64,000 nt of DNA from Marvinbryantia formatexigens (GCA_021771035.1 JAETPU010000006.1:62001-126000); one strand, 5' to 3'; shown: positions 46,526 through 56,480, counted from the stretch's first letter. Numbers and translations are program-made. The notes: a model not told the origin generated them from the letters alone.

Positions 46526-46553
46526 ATTATACCTCGTTTGTTTATAAAATCAA
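46526..46553 (-). promoter_or_regulatory. Promoter of the EEP-family gene
   Basis: TTGATT and TATAAT are separated by 16 bp on the minus strand, about 55 bp before the start codon. Confidence 0.65.
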
Positions 46554-46605
46554 TGTGCCGCACTGCAATTCACTTGCAGGAACACCTGCGATTCCGACTT
46601 TAAAA

Positions 46606-46745
46606 CCCATACTTGGGCCGATGCCGCGCAACCGGGACACTCGGAGGTGCTCTCAGTATATTCGATGCTTAGTTGTACAGCACCTCCGTGAAGTTTCGGG
46701 ACAAGCCCAAAACTTCCGTAGCCAATTTTAGTCCTGTCTATCAAA
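46606..46745 (+). repeat. Dispersed repeat, copy A
   Basis: It begins with CCCATACTTGGGCCGATGCC and ends with a roughly 56-bp block containing a GAAGTTT/AAACTTC hairpin and CTGTCTATCAAA. The same two blocks recur in the same order at 47164-47298. Confidence 0.8.
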
Positions 46746-46842
46746 GTTCTGTTGTTACAGCGGGGTAAAATCAAAGCTAGGGGCAAGGCCCCTTGCTTTG
46801 TAGTCTTTGCGCACTTTTCTGCTACCAGAAAGTGCGGCCCCC

Positions 46843-46998
46843 GGCAGGGGGTTGGGAAGGAAATTGGATGACAGTTTACATGGGTGATAAATATCCTTCT
46901 TTTCCATTTAGATTTAGGGAATTCGTTATTGTCATGGTAACAGAAACAGTAGTTTTACCTTCCAAAAAGATTATCATCCAATTCCCTACCCAGCCCGC
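46843..46998. repeat. Palindromic MITE-like element
   Basis: Arms at 46843-46871 and 46974-46998 are imperfect inverted repeats with the shared core AATTGGATGA / TCATCCAATT and GC-rich outer ends. The roughly 100 bp between them is AT-rich and non-coding. Hairpins sit on either side (46811-46835 and 47015-47042). Confidence 0.6.
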
Positions 46999-47163
46999 TC
47001 ATGCCGCGGGGGCACCCCTTTTCTGCACGGCCAGAAAAGGGGGAAAGAGCCGCCCAAGAGGCGTTCCCCCTCTTGGGTATCTCCCCCTTTGGGGCAGTTG
47101 TTTGCACTCAATCAGTGGAAGCTAGAAAAAAGTCGAGAATCGCAAGTCCTCTCAACTTTCAGG

Positions 47164-47298
47164 CCCATACTTGGGCCGATGCCACTGATGCAACCGGAAC
47201 GCGCTTAGATTTATTCTCCGCCTAGACCCTCAGCGTCCCTTAGAAGTTTTGGGACAAGCCCAAAACTTCCGTAGTCAATTCTAGTTCTGTCTATCAAA
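47164..47298 (+). repeat. Dispersed repeat, copy B
   Basis: Shares both conserved blocks with copy A in direct orientation; the middle differs. The hairpin at 47243-47269 is a perfect 11-bp stem (GAAGTTTTGGG/CCCAAAACTTC). Confidence 0.8.
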
Positions 47299-47357
47299 TT
47301 ATTCCCGTAACCCGGGGGTTCATCGGAGGTGCACCGGGATGCTCCCAAAGAATAAAC

Positions 47358-47402
47358 AGAGATACCCCAGAGAGGTGGAGCTATCCTCTCTGGGGTATCT
47401 CT
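47358..47402 (-). terminator. Terminator of the zinc-ribbon operon
   Basis: A perfect 17-bp stem (AGAGATACCCCAGAGAG and complement) with an 11-nt loop; the minus-strand tail is TGTTTATTCTTTG. It is about 45 bp after the zinc-ribbon gene. Confidence 0.7.
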
Positions 47403-47444
47403 ACGGTCAACCGGTATTGCGAGGGAAATACGCCGGAGAACCAC

Positions 47445-47666
47445 TTACCAGTTCTCCAAATCCTCCATGGTCACCCGGGTGGTCATCAGCCGGTATTTCT
47501 TTTTGAGATCCGCGTACATCTCCCGGATCTCTTCCACACTGCCGGTAAAGCTGCATTTCACGCAGTAGTAGCTTGAGTCCTCATGCCGGTGCAGCACCAC
47601 ATCATTTTCCCGGGCAAAGCACACCGGGCAGCGGTAGATTATTTCTTTTTTCGCAGAGTCAGCCAT
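47445..47666 (-). CDS. Small zinc-ribbon protein
   Basis: 73 residues with two CxxC pairs, YRCPVCFARENDVVLHRHED and YYCVKCSFTG, forming a zinc ribbon, followed by a charged helix (VEEIREMYADLKKKYRLM). The function is unknown; such small ribbons may bind nucleic acid or act as adaptors. The ATG has GGAG seven bases upstream and overlaps the 3' end of the preceding gene by 28 bp, which implies coupled translation. Confidence 0.75.
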   Translation of the reverse strand: MADSAKKEIIYRCPVCFARENDVVLHRHEDSSYYCVKCSFTGSVEEIREMYADLKKKYRLMTTRVTMEDLENW

Positions 47667-49396
47667 GTGGATACTCCTTTCCCAAGGGACCCTGTCCCCT
47701 CCAGTTTCAGTGTATAATAGGGATTGAACAAAACGCCCTCCTGGGCCTGGGCCCGCCGGGGTGCATCACCGTCTGCCCGCAGGGAAATCTGGGTCTCCAA
47801 AGCGGGGATTTCCGCGCTCACCTGCCGGGCGCACTCACTGGAAATGCTCTCGCCGGTATAGTGGAATTCCAGGCTCTGAGTGCCGGACTCCTCCTGAAGT
47901 TCCAGCCGGATGCCCTGCATAGGCTCGGGATATTCGGTAGTTCCATAGCAGCCCTTCACATATTCCGTCATCTCCACGCTTTCGGCGGGATCCGAGCACT
48001 CGGTAATGAGGCGCTCCATCAGGATATCCCCGGAATTTTGGAAGGTATAGACCGTCTGCAGCCAAAGGGTGAGCCCATCCTGGAATTTGAGCTTCGCCGG
48101 GGTCAGGGTGAGGGTGGTTTTTTCCTGACGCCGGGCGATATCCGCAACCTTGACGGGATAATCCGCCAAATCCAGCGTCTGTCCTTTATGGGAGACAAGC
48201 AGCGTCGTCCTGGCTCCGTCCTCATAGTGGTGGGCATTCCCCGTGCGGTATTGGGAGTGGATAAGATAGGGGTTGCTTGCCATCTCCTTCTGGGGCATAT
48301 CGGCGCCGGGACAGCGCTCCTGCGCCGCCACAAAGGGCCGCAGATCCCCGATGGAACCGCCCTGGCAGGGATCCACCGTCACCCGCATACTGGGATCCAA
48401 ATACCAGAAGTACTCCTTGCCGGAGCCGTAGAGCATCTCCTTGGCGTCAAACACCTGGGAGCGGCCCATGGGCATATGCTCCCGGTACCAGCCGGCAAAT
48501 TCGCTCAGGTGCATATCCTGAAGCTTGCCCTCCTGGCGCAGGGCGGCAAAATACTCCAGGTATTCCCGGTATAACCCCTGGGTAATCTCATCGCTGTCCT
48601 GTACATTGGCGCTTCCGGAAAGCCAGTTGGGGCCCACAAACACATTCGTATAGGAAAATCCGTCGTTATACCGCTCCTGGAACCGGTGCACATCCAAGAG
48701 GTTGAGCACATAGGGGGCTACCGCACCCTCATTGGCCATGGCGCGCTGAATATTGGAGGGATGGCTGGCAAAAAAGTCGTTCCTGCCCTCATAGGAGAGC
48801 GCCAAATCCCGGCACAGATGGGGCACCGCCACAATTCCGGCCCAATCCTCCTCGTCCCTGGCGGGGCGCAGGGTATTGTTCTTCGCCGGATACCAGGGCC
48901 ACCAGGGCATCCCCTCATTGAACAGGTACCAGGAGTGGTTGCAGCCGTGGAATACCTTAACGCCCTCCTCGAAGCAGCCGGCAATGCTCACCTTGATCCG
49001 TGGGCACAGTTCCCGCAGGAGCGCCATGGAATAGGCATCCATGTGGTAGCAGCCCACAGCCTCTGGCAAAGTGTGAAAGGCCTCCTGGAACTGCCGGAGC
49101 ACCTCGGTAATCAGGCGGCGCTTATTTTCCTTGGTGTGCAGCCACAGAAAAGGCTCTTTGCAGCAGAACACCTCATTCATGCGCTTGGTTGCAATTTCCC
49201 CAAACCAAATGCCGATTTCGTCCCCATACTGCCGGTTGTCCTCCTGAATATCCGCCACGATTTTCTCGTCAAACAGGAAATCATAGGGTACCAGCACCGT
49301 GACCTTCAGGCCCAGCTCGTGGGCCATGGATTGCTGCAGACGAAACATCTCGTACTGCTTGCCCCAGGCCGGGCGATGGATTACATTGACAATCAT
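47639..49396 (-). CDS. Predicted carbohydrate-active protein (deacetylase/glycoside hydrolase-like)
   Basis: 585 residues, no signal peptide. The N-terminal half looks like a beta/alpha barrel of the polysaccharide deacetylase/GH57-like type: MIVNVIHRPAWGKQYEMFRL, QYGDEIGIWFGEI, VGCYHMDAYSMALLRELCPR, then NEGMPWWPWYPAKNN. The C-terminal half, from about residue 360, is beta-rich (TTLTLTPAKLKFQDGLTLWL) like an accessory domain of a carbohydrate enzyme. I cannot name the substrate or prove catalysis. The start at 49396 follows GGGAGG. It is divergent from an AraC regulator and overlaps the zinc-ribbon gene. Confidence 0.55.
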   Translation of the reverse strand: MIVNVIHRPAWGKQYEMFRLQQSMAHELGLKVTVLVPYDFLFDEKIVADIQEDNRQYGDEIGIWFGEIATKRMNEVFCCKEPFLWLHTKENKRRLITEVLRQFQEAFHTLPEAVGCYHMDAYSMALLRELCPRIKVSIAGCFEEGVKVFHGCNHSWYLFNEGMPWWPWYPAKNNTLRPARDEEDWAGIVAVPHLCRDLALSYEGRNDFFASHPSNIQRAMANEGAVAPYVLNLLDVHRFQERYNDGFSYTNVFVGPNWLSGSANVQDSDEITQGLYREYLEYFAALRQEGKLQDMHLSEFAGWYREHMPMGRSQVFDAKEMLYGSGKEYFWYLDPSMRVTVDPCQGGSIGDLRPFVAAQERCPGADMPQKEMASNPYLIHSQYRTGNAHHYEDGARTTLLVSHKGQTLDLADYPVKVADIARRQEKTTLTLTPAKLKFQDGLTLWLQTVYTFQNSGDILMERLITECSDPAESVEMTEYVKGCYGTTEYPEPMQGIRLELQEESGTQSLEFHYTGESISSECARQVSAEIPALETQISLRADGDAPRRAQAQEGVLFNPYYTLKLEGTGSLGKGVSTWLTLRKKK

Positions 49397-49543
49397 GCTG
49401 CGTTTCCTCCCCAATTCGTTTCAGTGGGTGTTGTAAAGGTATTCTCTGATTTCACGAAAACACCAGGCCAACTTTCCCTCTCAGTATAGATGTTTTCAGG
49501 GCCCCGGTGTTATGATTGAAGTGTTCCTTTTATTGATTTTGTA

Positions 49544-49552
49544 TGCTATACT
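49544..49552 (+). promoter_or_regulatory. Possible AraC-gene promoter in the divergent region
   Basis: GCTATACT preceded by TG gives an extended -10; the -35 region is weak. A second TATACT on the opposite strand near 49485 could serve the divergent gene. Confidence 0.35.
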
Positions 49553-49599
49553 GAAGGAAATTTCTGCGGAAAGCCCCATTGAGAAAGGAAGAATACGGG

Positions 49600-50436
49600 A
49601 TGCTGACAGAAGAACTCAACCCGGTGGTTCTCAAATGTGCCTTTTATGACGGCTATGCCATCGGCACCTCCGGCACCACACCGCGCACGGTCTATGACTA
49701 TGAATTCGAATACTTTGTGCGCAGCGAGGGCGGTATCACCACCGACGGGTGCTATCTTCCGGTGAAGGCGGGAGATTTTCTTATCCGTACCCCTGGTATG
49801 CAGACCTTCTGTACCCATCCGGTGCAGGATTATCTGTTGTGCGTGGATTTCTCCGGAAACCTCTCCAAACGCAGCGGCTATGTGCTGGGCAGCCCGGCTG
49901 AGGCCCAGCCCCGTTGGGAAACGCCCATCCTCTCCCAGCTCCCCAGGCGGATTCCCGCGGGAAAGACAGAGTACCTGGGCACCCTGATGGAACAGATCTA
50001 CCGGGACTTTATGGTGGCCAGCCCCATGGAACAGCTCTCCATTAAATCCTCCATCTTCCTGCTGCTTCGGGAAATCCATCGGATTGTCCACGAGGGGGAT
50101 TTTTTGGGGGCCATCCATCACCGGCGCATCCAGGACTGTGTGCGCTTTATTCTGGAAAACTACAGCCAGCCCTTAAATGTCTCCCAGCTCATCGAAGCCT
50201 CCGGGCTCAGCAAGGCCCACTTTCACAAGCTGTTCCGGGAGTGTATGCACCAAACTCCGGCCCAGTATATCACATCGGTACGCCTTCAGCAGGCTAAGCA
50301 CCTGCTGCTCACGGACTCGCTCCCAGTCTCCCAGGTGGCGGAGTTCTGCGGTTACTATGATGTGGCCTATTTCTGTTACCTCTTTAAGAAAAATGTGGGG
50401 CTCACGCCGGGGGAATACCGCCGGGGAATGCGCTGA
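49600..50436 (+). CDS. AraC-family transcriptional regulator
   Basis: 278 residues. The N-terminal domain (about 1-165) is cupin-like (FVRSEGGITTDGCYLPVKAG, LIRTPGMQTFCTH) and probably binds a sugar or related ligand. The C-terminal domain (about 175-278) has two helix-turn-helix motifs: QPLNVSQLIEASGLSKAHFH then FRECMHQTPAQYITSVRLQQ, and LPVSQVAEFCGYYDVAYFCY with the closing GLTPGEYRRG. The ATG at 49600 has GAAAGGAAG upstream; a TTG at 49579 is less likely. Divergence suggests it controls the neighbouring carbohydrate gene. Confidence 0.9.
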   Translation: MLTEELNPVVLKCAFYDGYAIGTSGTTPRTVYDYEFEYFVRSEGGITTDGCYLPVKAGDFLIRTPGMQTFCTHPVQDYLLCVDFSGNLSKRSGYVLGSPAEAQPRWETPILSQLPRRIPAGKTEYLGTLMEQIYRDFMVASPMEQLSIKSSIFLLLREIHRIVHEGDFLGAIHHRRIQDCVRFILENYSQPLNVSQLIEASGLSKAHFHKLFRECMHQTPAQYITSVRLQQAKHLLLTDSLPVSQVAEFCGYYDVAYFCYLFKKNVGLTPGEYRRGMR

Positions 50437-50981
50437 TACCTTCCCGGGGAGCGCCCAATTTCCTCCACCTAGGATGAATTTGGCCCCACTGAGCTGATTC
50501 TGCTGGGAATCCGGGCGGATTTCCCATACAATATGGATGAGGTAGGACAAAGACGGTATCCCATCCAAAGCGTACGCTTGCTTATATTTCGCTTTCCCTA
50601 CCTTCTGGGTTGCGGCGCCGCTGCGGCGCATTCCGGCTGACGGCTATCCCCTGCGCAAGGTTTCACCCCGCGCTTTTTCTCCCCAATGACGGAAAGCCTC
50701 CTATTCTCTTTCTGCGTAACGGAAGCTTGGAATATTGATTCCCGCAGGCGCCCCAATCATCTGGAATTCCCGTCAAAGCCTCCTCATCCGCCCTCACCCA
50801 CCGCCCAATGTTTTATCCCCCCGTGTACACGCAGCCAGTCCCCGGCCCACAGGGCCCTCTACTTTTCGCTGTCTGTAAACACCGGCCCACAGTGTGGGAG
50901 CGAACATCCCCCGCAATATTATGGCGCCAGCCGGAATTGCCGATTCGTCGGATCTCCATATTCTTACAAGGAGGTGTGTCT
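50437..50981. other. Gene-free segment between AraC and LytTR genes
   Basis: About 545 bp with no credible gene. It holds a small GC-rich palindrome (GCGGCGCCGCTGCGGCGC near 50613). The LytTR promoter must be in the 3' part but no clear pair was found. Confidence 0.4.
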
Positions 50982-51422
50982 ATGAAGATTGAAGTTCAAT
51001 TGGAACCCGGACGCCGGGAGCCGAAACTCATCCTGGTGACCGGGGAACTGGATGAGGAGGCCCGCCGCCTCATCCAGCGGCTCTCCTGTGCCGCGCCCGA
51101 ACTGCTCACCGGAACCCGGGACGGCATCCTGGAGCCGCTGGAGGAAATGGAGATCCTGCGCGTCTATACCCAGTCCTCCAAGGTTTTCGCCGTGACCCCG
51201 CGCGGGGAATACACCCTGCGCCAACGGCTGTATGAATTGGAGGAACGATTGGATCCCACGCGCTTTGTCAGAATTTCCAACTCCGAAATTATCAATCTCA
51301 AACGGGTGCGCAGCTTTGATCTGAGCCTGTCCGGCACTATCTGTGTGCGGATGGCGGACGGCAGCCTCACCTATGTCTCCCGACGGTATGTCCCGAAAAT
51401 CAAACGCGCCCTGGGGATTTAG
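50982..51422 (+). CDS. LytTR-domain DNA-binding protein
   Basis: 146 residues with no receiver domain. An N-terminal part of about 40 residues precedes a LytTR domain (about 45-143): EILRVYTQSSKVFAVTPRGE, YTLRQRLYELEERLDPTRFV, RISNSEIINLKRVRSFDLSL, and SRRYVPKIKRALGI. It therefore acts as a one-component regulator. GGAGG is seven bases before the ATG. It is followed by a DUF3021 membrane protein gene, the usual partner in LytTR regulatory systems. Confidence 0.9.
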   Translation: MKIEVQLEPGRREPKLILVTGELDEEARRLIQRLSCAAPELLTGTRDGILEPLEEMEILRVYTQSSKVFAVTPRGEYTLRQRLYELEERLDPTRFVRISNSEIINLKRVRSFDLSLSGTICVRMADGSLTYVSRRYVPKIKRALGI

Positions 51423-51594
51423 AGCCGTTTCGCTGAAATGCATCCAAAGCTAACAGGTTGCAAATTCATGAACCCGAGTCCTTTCAAACCACAGTCCGGG
51501 ACGTATGTATTAAAATTGCGCTGGGTCTATGCCGTTGCCGCTGGTCGTTTCGGCAATCCCGGCGGCGCTTCTCTGGAAAGGAGTGAACTTCACC

Positions 51595-52062
51595 GTGAAA
51601 CAATCCCTGATCAAACGGCTGCTGCTGGGCTTTCCCCTGGGAATTGCCCTGAGCTTTCTCATCACGCTGCTCATTTCCCTGAGCGTTGGGGACGGCAGCT
51701 TCTATCCCTGCGTGCCTGAGCTGGCACAGCAAATGGGAACCGAACTGAATGCTGTTGTACTCCAAACCGTCCTCAGCGGAATTATGGGCTCCGCCTTTGC
51801 CGCTGCCTCTCTGATTTGGCAGGCCGAACGTCTGAGCCTGGCCGCCCAAACCGCCCTGTACCTGGCCGTCATCAGTATCGCTACCTTCCCCATCGCCTAT
51901 TTTGCCTACTGGATGCCCCATACCGCAGGCGGAATCCTCCTCTATATCGGGCTGTTCCTGCTGATTTTCCTGGGTGTCTGGCTGCTCCAATATTATATCT
52001 GGCGGGTGCGCCTGCGCCGCATGAATCGGCAGATCCAATCCCCTGAGGATCCCAACACCTGA
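51595..52062 (+). CDS. DUF3021 membrane protein
   Basis: 155 residues with four predicted transmembrane helices (about 8-32, 56-76, 85-106, 115-140). The sequence LLLGFPLGIALSFLITLLIS and the late YYIWRVRLRRMNRQI match DUF3021. In LytTR regulatory systems such proteins hold the LytTR partner inactive at the membrane; that is inferred from context. The start is GTG at 51595; the nearest GGAG is 14 bases upstream, rather far. Confidence 0.8.
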   Translation: MKQSLIKRLLLGFPLGIALSFLITLLISLSVGDGSFYPCVPELAQQMGTELNAVVLQTVLSGIMGSAFAAASLIWQAERLSLAAQTALYLAVISIATFPIAYFAYWMPHTAGGILLYIGLFLLIFLGVWLLQYYIWRVRLRRMNRQIQSPEDPNT

Positions 52063-52533
52063 GTATCTGTCCAAAAAATCAGGCCTGACGCCGTCCCGCA
52101 TCGCGGGCAACACCCTTTTTTCAAACTATATTGAAATACTCCGGTACCCATCTGATTTTCGCCCCATCCTCAGCCATTACGCTCCATGTGATGGCTGGGG
52201 ATTTTTACCCGCCGCCTGAAAATTATCCCAGCTTATTCCCCGATGTCCACTGGGCCTGTGCAGGATGCCCCCGCAGAAACCCTGTGGGGAAGGCCTCCGA
52301 AAGCCATCTGTTCTTTGCACCGTATCCCCGGACGGCTCCTTGTACAGTGACCCATTCGGGCAAAATGATTCTTATATCGGCCGGCGGTTTCCGTTTATTC
52401 TAAGAATAACCGCCGCCGCATAATCAAGCCGGCTTCTGCCAACCCCGGTTTTTCTGCACACAGATCCTTCCTTTCCTGTCCCTCTGTTCCTCCCGGCTCG
52501 CCATACGGCCGCCTCCGAGACCTCTTTTCCCAT
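52063..52533. other. Gene-free segment between DUF3021 and dnaJ genes
   Basis: Nearly 500 bp between converging genes. Near 52096-52107 is a small CCCGC/GCGGG hairpin with a T run (CCCTTTTTTC) about ten bases later, a possible weak terminator for the LytTR/DUF3021 pair. Nothing else was recognised. Confidence 0.4.
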
Positions 52534-52566
52534 AGAAAGACCCCCTGCCCAATGGCAGGGGGTTCC
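52534..52566 (-). terminator. Terminator of the heat-shock operon
   Basis: AACCCCCTGCC and GGCAGGGGGT form the stem, followed by CTTTCT on the minus strand, a few bases after the dnaJ stop. Confidence 0.75.
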
Positions 52567-52569
52567 TCT

Positions 52570-53742
52570 TTAGTTTTCCTCGCCCCGCAGAGCGTCCTTG
52601 AGCTTTTCAAAGAATCCGCGGCGTTTTTCATAGTTTTTGTCCGAGGTGGTTTTCTCGAACTCCCGCAGCGTCTCCTTCTGTCTGTTGTTCAGGTTGCGCG
52701 GCACCTCGATGGAGACCGTCACATACTGATCCCCCCGGCCGCGCCCATTCACGTAGGGAATCCCCTTATTGCGCAGACGGAACCGGGTTCCGCTCTGAGT
52801 CCCCTCGGGCATGGTGTATTTCACCTTGCCGTCAATGGTGGGAACGGTGATTTCGTCCCCCAGCACCGCCTGGATAAAGGTGATGGGCACCTCGCAATAT
52901 ACGTCGAAGCCGTCCCGCTCAAACAGGGTATCCCGGCGCACGCTCACCGTCACCTCGATATCCCCGGAGGGGCCGCCGTTGATTCCATGATCCCCCTGTC
53001 CGGACAGGACAAAGGTCTGCCCATGGTCAATTCCCGCGGGAATATCCACCTCAAGGCTCCTGCGGTGCCGCACCCGTCCCAGGCCGTTGCAGTCCTTGCA
53101 GGGATCCTTGATCACCTTTCCCTTACCGGAACATTTCGTACAGGTCTTGGTGGTCTGAATCACACCGAAGGGCGTTCTCTGCTGCACCCGCACCTGCCCG
53201 GTGCCGCCGCACTCGGAACAGGTTTCAGGCTGGCTGCCCTTGGCGGCGCCGCTGCCCGAACAGGATTCACAGCGTTCCAGGCGCTGGAAGGAAATCGTCT
53301 TTTTACAGCCCTTTGCCGCCTCCAGAAAACTCAGGGAGATGGTGGCGCGGATATTATTCCCGCGGATAGCCGCATTGGGGTTCCTGGTGCGGGTTCCCCC
53401 GCCGAAACCAAAACCGCCGCCGCCAAAGAAGCTGTCAAAAATATCACCCAAATCGTCAAAGCCGCCGAAGCCGCCCGCCGAACCAAAGCCGCCCGCTCCG
53501 GCACCATAGGACGGGTCTACACCCGCATGGCCGAACTGGTCGTACCGGGCTCTTTTGTCGGAATCGGAAAGCACCTCATAGGCCTCATTGACCTCTTTGA
53601 ACTTGGTCTCGGCCTCCTTATCACCCGGATTCAAGTCCGGATGATATTGTTTGGCCAATTTTCGGTATGCCTTTTTCAGTTCATCGTCCGAGCAGCCCTT
53701 TTGGACGCCCAGGACTTCATAATAGTCTCTTTTCTCCGGCAA
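52570..53742 (-). CDS. dnaJ: Chaperone DnaJ
   Basis: Hsp40 co-chaperone that delivers substrates to DnaK and triggers its ATPase. 390 residues: J domain 4-70 with HPD at 34-36, a Gly/Phe-rich linker (about 75-125), then four zinc-binding CxxCxGxG repeats ([32 protein letters not shown]), and the C-terminal substrate domain. It is therefore a complete type I DnaJ. The start is TTG at 53742, with only a GGGTGG-like site upstream. Confidence 0.97.
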   Translation of the reverse strand: MPEKRDYYEVLGVQKGCSDDELKKAYRKLAKQYHPDLNPGDKEAETKFKEVNEAYEVLSDSDKRARYDQFGHAGVDPSYGAGAGGFGSAGGFGGFDDLGDIFDSFFGGGGFGFGGGTRTRNPNAAIRGNNIRATISLSFLEAAKGCKKTISFQRLERCESCSGSGAAKGSQPETCSECGGTGQVRVQQRTPFGVIQTTKTCTKCSGKGKVIKDPCKDCNGLGRVRHRRSLEVDIPAGIDHGQTFVLSGQGDHGINGGPSGDIEVTVSVRRDTLFERDGFDVYCEVPITFIQAVLGDEITVPTIDGKVKYTMPEGTQSGTRFRLRNKGIPYVNGRGRGDQYVTVSIEVPRNLNNRQKETLREFEKTTSDKNYEKRRGFFEKLKDALRGEEN

Positions 53743-53907
53743 AACAAACCACCCAATCCTTTATGTGTTATAGGGAAGGAATCTCAAACCCATTTGCGCG
53801 TCCCCCGTGCATCCCGCAAAGAGGATATGCCAATTTCGATTTCAATCGATCCCTTGACTATGGAGCTACCGCCTTCCTGTATGCGCCGGGCCGGTTACAC
53901 CAAATTT

Positions 53908-53932
53908 CCCCCACCTTCTTAAAAAGTGGGGG
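53908..53932 (-). promoter_or_regulatory. Hairpin in the dnaK-dnaJ spacer
   Basis: CCCCCAC and GTGGGGG form a 7-bp stem with an A/T-rich 11-nt loop in the 230-bp spacer. It may partly stop transcripts or protect mRNA ends, setting dnaK above dnaJ. Confidence 0.4.
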
Positions 53933-53973
53933 CAAATCCGGTGCACCTTGGGCTTTCTGGCGCCTAGGCCTGG

Positions 53974-55821
53974 TTATTTATTGTCATCGGCCTCTTTATA
54001 GTCCGCATCCACATAGTCGGCATCCTGAGCACCGCTGTCCTGAGCTGCGGCGCCCGCATCTGCGCCGGGCTGAGCGCCGGCGGCCTGCCCATTGGCCTGG
54101 TAGGCCTGCGCGGAAACCTCATACAGCTTCTTCTGCAGATCCTCCTGTTTTGCCTTAACATCCTCCAGATTGGTTCCCTTGAGGGCCTCCTTGAGGGCGG
54201 AAACCTTGCTCTCCAAATCGGTTTTCTCATTGGCGGGAATCTTATCGCCCAGATCCGCGATGGTCTTTTCTGTCTGGTACACCATCTGATCCGCTGCGTT
54301 TCTCACATCGATCTCCTCACGGTGGGCCTTATCCTCGGCGGCGAACTGCTCCGCCTCCTTGACAGCCTTCTCAATGTCGTCCTTGGACATATTGGTGGAG
54401 GAGGTAATGGTGATCTGCTGCTCCTTGCCGGTGCCCATATCCTTGGCGGAGACGTGCACAATGCCGTTGGCATCGATATCAAAGGTTACCTCAATCTGCG
54501 GCACACCGCGGGGAGCGGCCGGGATGCCGTCCAGGCGGAAGTTGCCCAGGGTCTTGTTGTCCTTGGCCATCTCACGCTCACCCTGCAGGACGTGGATCTC
54601 AACAGAGGTCTGGCCGTCCGCAGCAGTGGAGAACACCTGGGACTTCTTGGTGGGGATGGTGGTGTTGCGCTCGATAATCTTGGTGAACACGCCGCCCAGG
54701 GTCTCCAGGCCCAGGGACAGGGGAGTTACATCCAAAAGCAGCAGGCCCTTGACCTCGCCGCCCAGAACACCGCCCTGGATGGCAGCGCCCACGGCCACGC
54801 ACTCGTCCGGGTTGATGCCCTTGAAGGGATCCTTGCCCAGTGCGTTCTTTACAGCCTCCTGGACAGCCGGGATACGGGTGGAGCCGCCCACCAGCAGCAC
54901 CTTGTCAATCTCAGCCGGCTTGAGGCCAGCGTCGGACATAGCCTGGGAAACCGGGCCCATGGTGGCCTGCACCAAATCAGAGGTCAGCTCGTTGAACTTC
55001 GCTCTGGTCAGGGTGATGTCCAGGTGCTTGGGGCCTGTGGCGTCCGCCGTGATGAAGGGCAGGTTGACGTTGGCCTGCGTCATGCCGGAAAGGTCGATTT
55101 TCGCCTTCTCCGCGGCCTCCTTCAGGCGCTGCATGGCCATTTTGTCGCCCCGCAGGTCAATGCCGTTTTCCTTTTTAAAGGTATCCGCCAGGTAGTCCAT
55201 CACTCTCTGGTCGAAATCGTCGCCGCCCAGGTGGTTGTTTCCGGCGGTTGCCAGAACCTCCTGTACGCCGTCGCCCATCTCGATGATGGATACGTCGAAC
55301 GTACCGCCGCCCAGGTCATACACCATAATTTTCTGGTCGTTCTCTTTATCCACGCCATAGGCCAGCGCCGCCGCCGTGGGCTCGTTGATGATTCTCTTGA
55401 CATCCAGCCCCGCAATTTTGCCGGCATCCTTGGTGGCCTGTCTCTGCGCGTCGGTAAAGTAGGCCGGAACCGTGATTACCGCCTCGCTGACGCTCTCGCC
55501 CAGGTATGCCTCAGCGTCGGATTTGAGCTTCTGCAGAATCATCGCGGAAACTTCCTGCGGAGTATAGTTCTTGCCGCCCATAGTGGTTTTATGATCGCTT
55601 CCCATGTGGCGCTTGATGGATGCCACTGTGTTATCCGGGTTGGTGATAGCCTGGCGTTTTGCCACCTGGCCCACCATTCTCTCACCGCTCTTGGACACGG
55701 CTACAACGGACGGGGTGGTTCTGGCGCCCTCGGGGTTCGTGATGACGACCGGCTCGCCGCCCTCCATCACAGCCACACAGGAGTTTGTTGTACCAAGGTC
55801 AATACCGATAATCTTTCCCAT
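53974..55821 (-). CDS. dnaK: Chaperone DnaK
   Basis: Hsp70 ATP-dependent chaperone. 615 residues: ATPase domain about 1-365 ([53 protein letters not shown]), linker with [13 protein letters not shown], substrate domain, and a helical lid ending in an Ala/Gly-rich acidic tail ([16 protein letters not shown]). The ATG at 55821 follows GGGAGG; a longer frame to 55845 runs through the RBS. Confidence 0.98.
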   Translation of the reverse strand: MGKIIGIDLGTTNSCVAVMEGGEPVVITNPEGARTTPSVVAVSKSGERMVGQVAKRQAITNPDNTVASIKRHMGSDHKTTMGGKNYTPQEVSAMILQKLKSDAEAYLGESVSEAVITVPAYFTDAQRQATKDAGKIAGLDVKRIINEPTAAALAYGVDKENDQKIMVYDLGGGTFDVSIIEMGDGVQEVLATAGNNHLGGDDFDQRVMDYLADTFKKENGIDLRGDKMAMQRLKEAAEKAKIDLSGMTQANVNLPFITADATGPKHLDITLTRAKFNELTSDLVQATMGPVSQAMSDAGLKPAEIDKVLLVGGSTRIPAVQEAVKNALGKDPFKGINPDECVAVGAAIQGGVLGGEVKGLLLLDVTPLSLGLETLGGVFTKIIERNTTIPTKKSQVFSTAADGQTSVEIHVLQGEREMAKDNKTLGNFRLDGIPAAPRGVPQIEVTFDIDANGIVHVSAKDMGTGKEQQITITSSTNMSKDDIEKAVKEAEQFAAEDKAHREEIDVRNAADQMVYQTEKTIADLGDKIPANEKTDLESKVSALKEALKGTNLEDVKAKQEDLQKKLYEVSAQAYQANGQAAGAQPGADAGAAAQDSGAQDADYVDADYKEADDNK

Positions 55822-55886
55822 AACTGATTTCCTCCCAAATATCAAAACTTACTGTTTTCCTTATCTATTATCAATTCCAACGGAAC

Positions 55887-56480
55887 TTAGTTGGCTACCT
55901 TTACCATGGCGTGCCGCAAAACCTTGCCCTTGAGCTCATACCCCTTTTGGAACACCTCCACGACGCAGCTTTCCTCCACGGAGTCGTCCTCCACGTGCAT
56001 CACCGCATTCTGTGTGTTGGGATCAAAGGGCTTGCCCAGTGCCTGCACCTCTGTTACCCCCAGGGATCCCAGAGCTTCTATAAAGGCGGTGCGAATCATC
56101 TCCACACCCTTTTTGAACTCCTCATCGGCACACTCAAAGCTCAGCGCCCTGTCAAAGCTGTCCAGTACACTCAGGAACTTGGAGGCCGTATCGCAGACAG
56201 CGTCCGTATAGATGGCGTCCTTCTCCCGCTGAGAGCGCTTGCGGAAATTATCATATTCCGCCAGGGTTCGCAGGAATTTGTCGTTGAGCTCCTGGTATTT
56301 CTGTTCCCACTGTGCCGCGGGATCCGCCTTCTTTTCCTTTTTACTCTTTTTTTCCTTCTCAGGCTTCTGCGGTGTCTCCTGCGTATCCTGCCGGTCCTGC
56401 TCCTCCTGGCCGGCTTCGGCCTCATTGGAGGGAGCCTGCTGAGAAGCGGTTTCCTTTTTTTCCTCGTCGTTATACGGCAC
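55887..56480 (-). CDS. grpE: Nucleotide exchange factor GrpE
   Basis: Releases ADP from DnaK. 197 residues with a long acidic, Gln- and Lys-rich N-terminal segment (about 1-55), a coiled coil, and the conserved RTLAEYDNFRKRSQREKDAI and C-terminal VVEVFQKGYELKGKVLRHAMVKV (read in part). The start is GTG at 56480, after AAAGGAG. Confidence 0.96.
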   Translation of the reverse strand: MPYNDEEKKETASQQAPSNEAEAGQEEQDRQDTQETPQKPEKEKKSKKEKKADPAAQWEQKYQELNDKFLRTLAEYDNFRKRSQREKDAIYTDAVCDTASKFLSVLDSFDRALSFECADEEFKKGVEMIRTAFIEALGSLGVTEVQALGKPFDPNTQNAVMHVEDDSVEESCVVEVFQKGYELKGKVLRHAMVKVAN

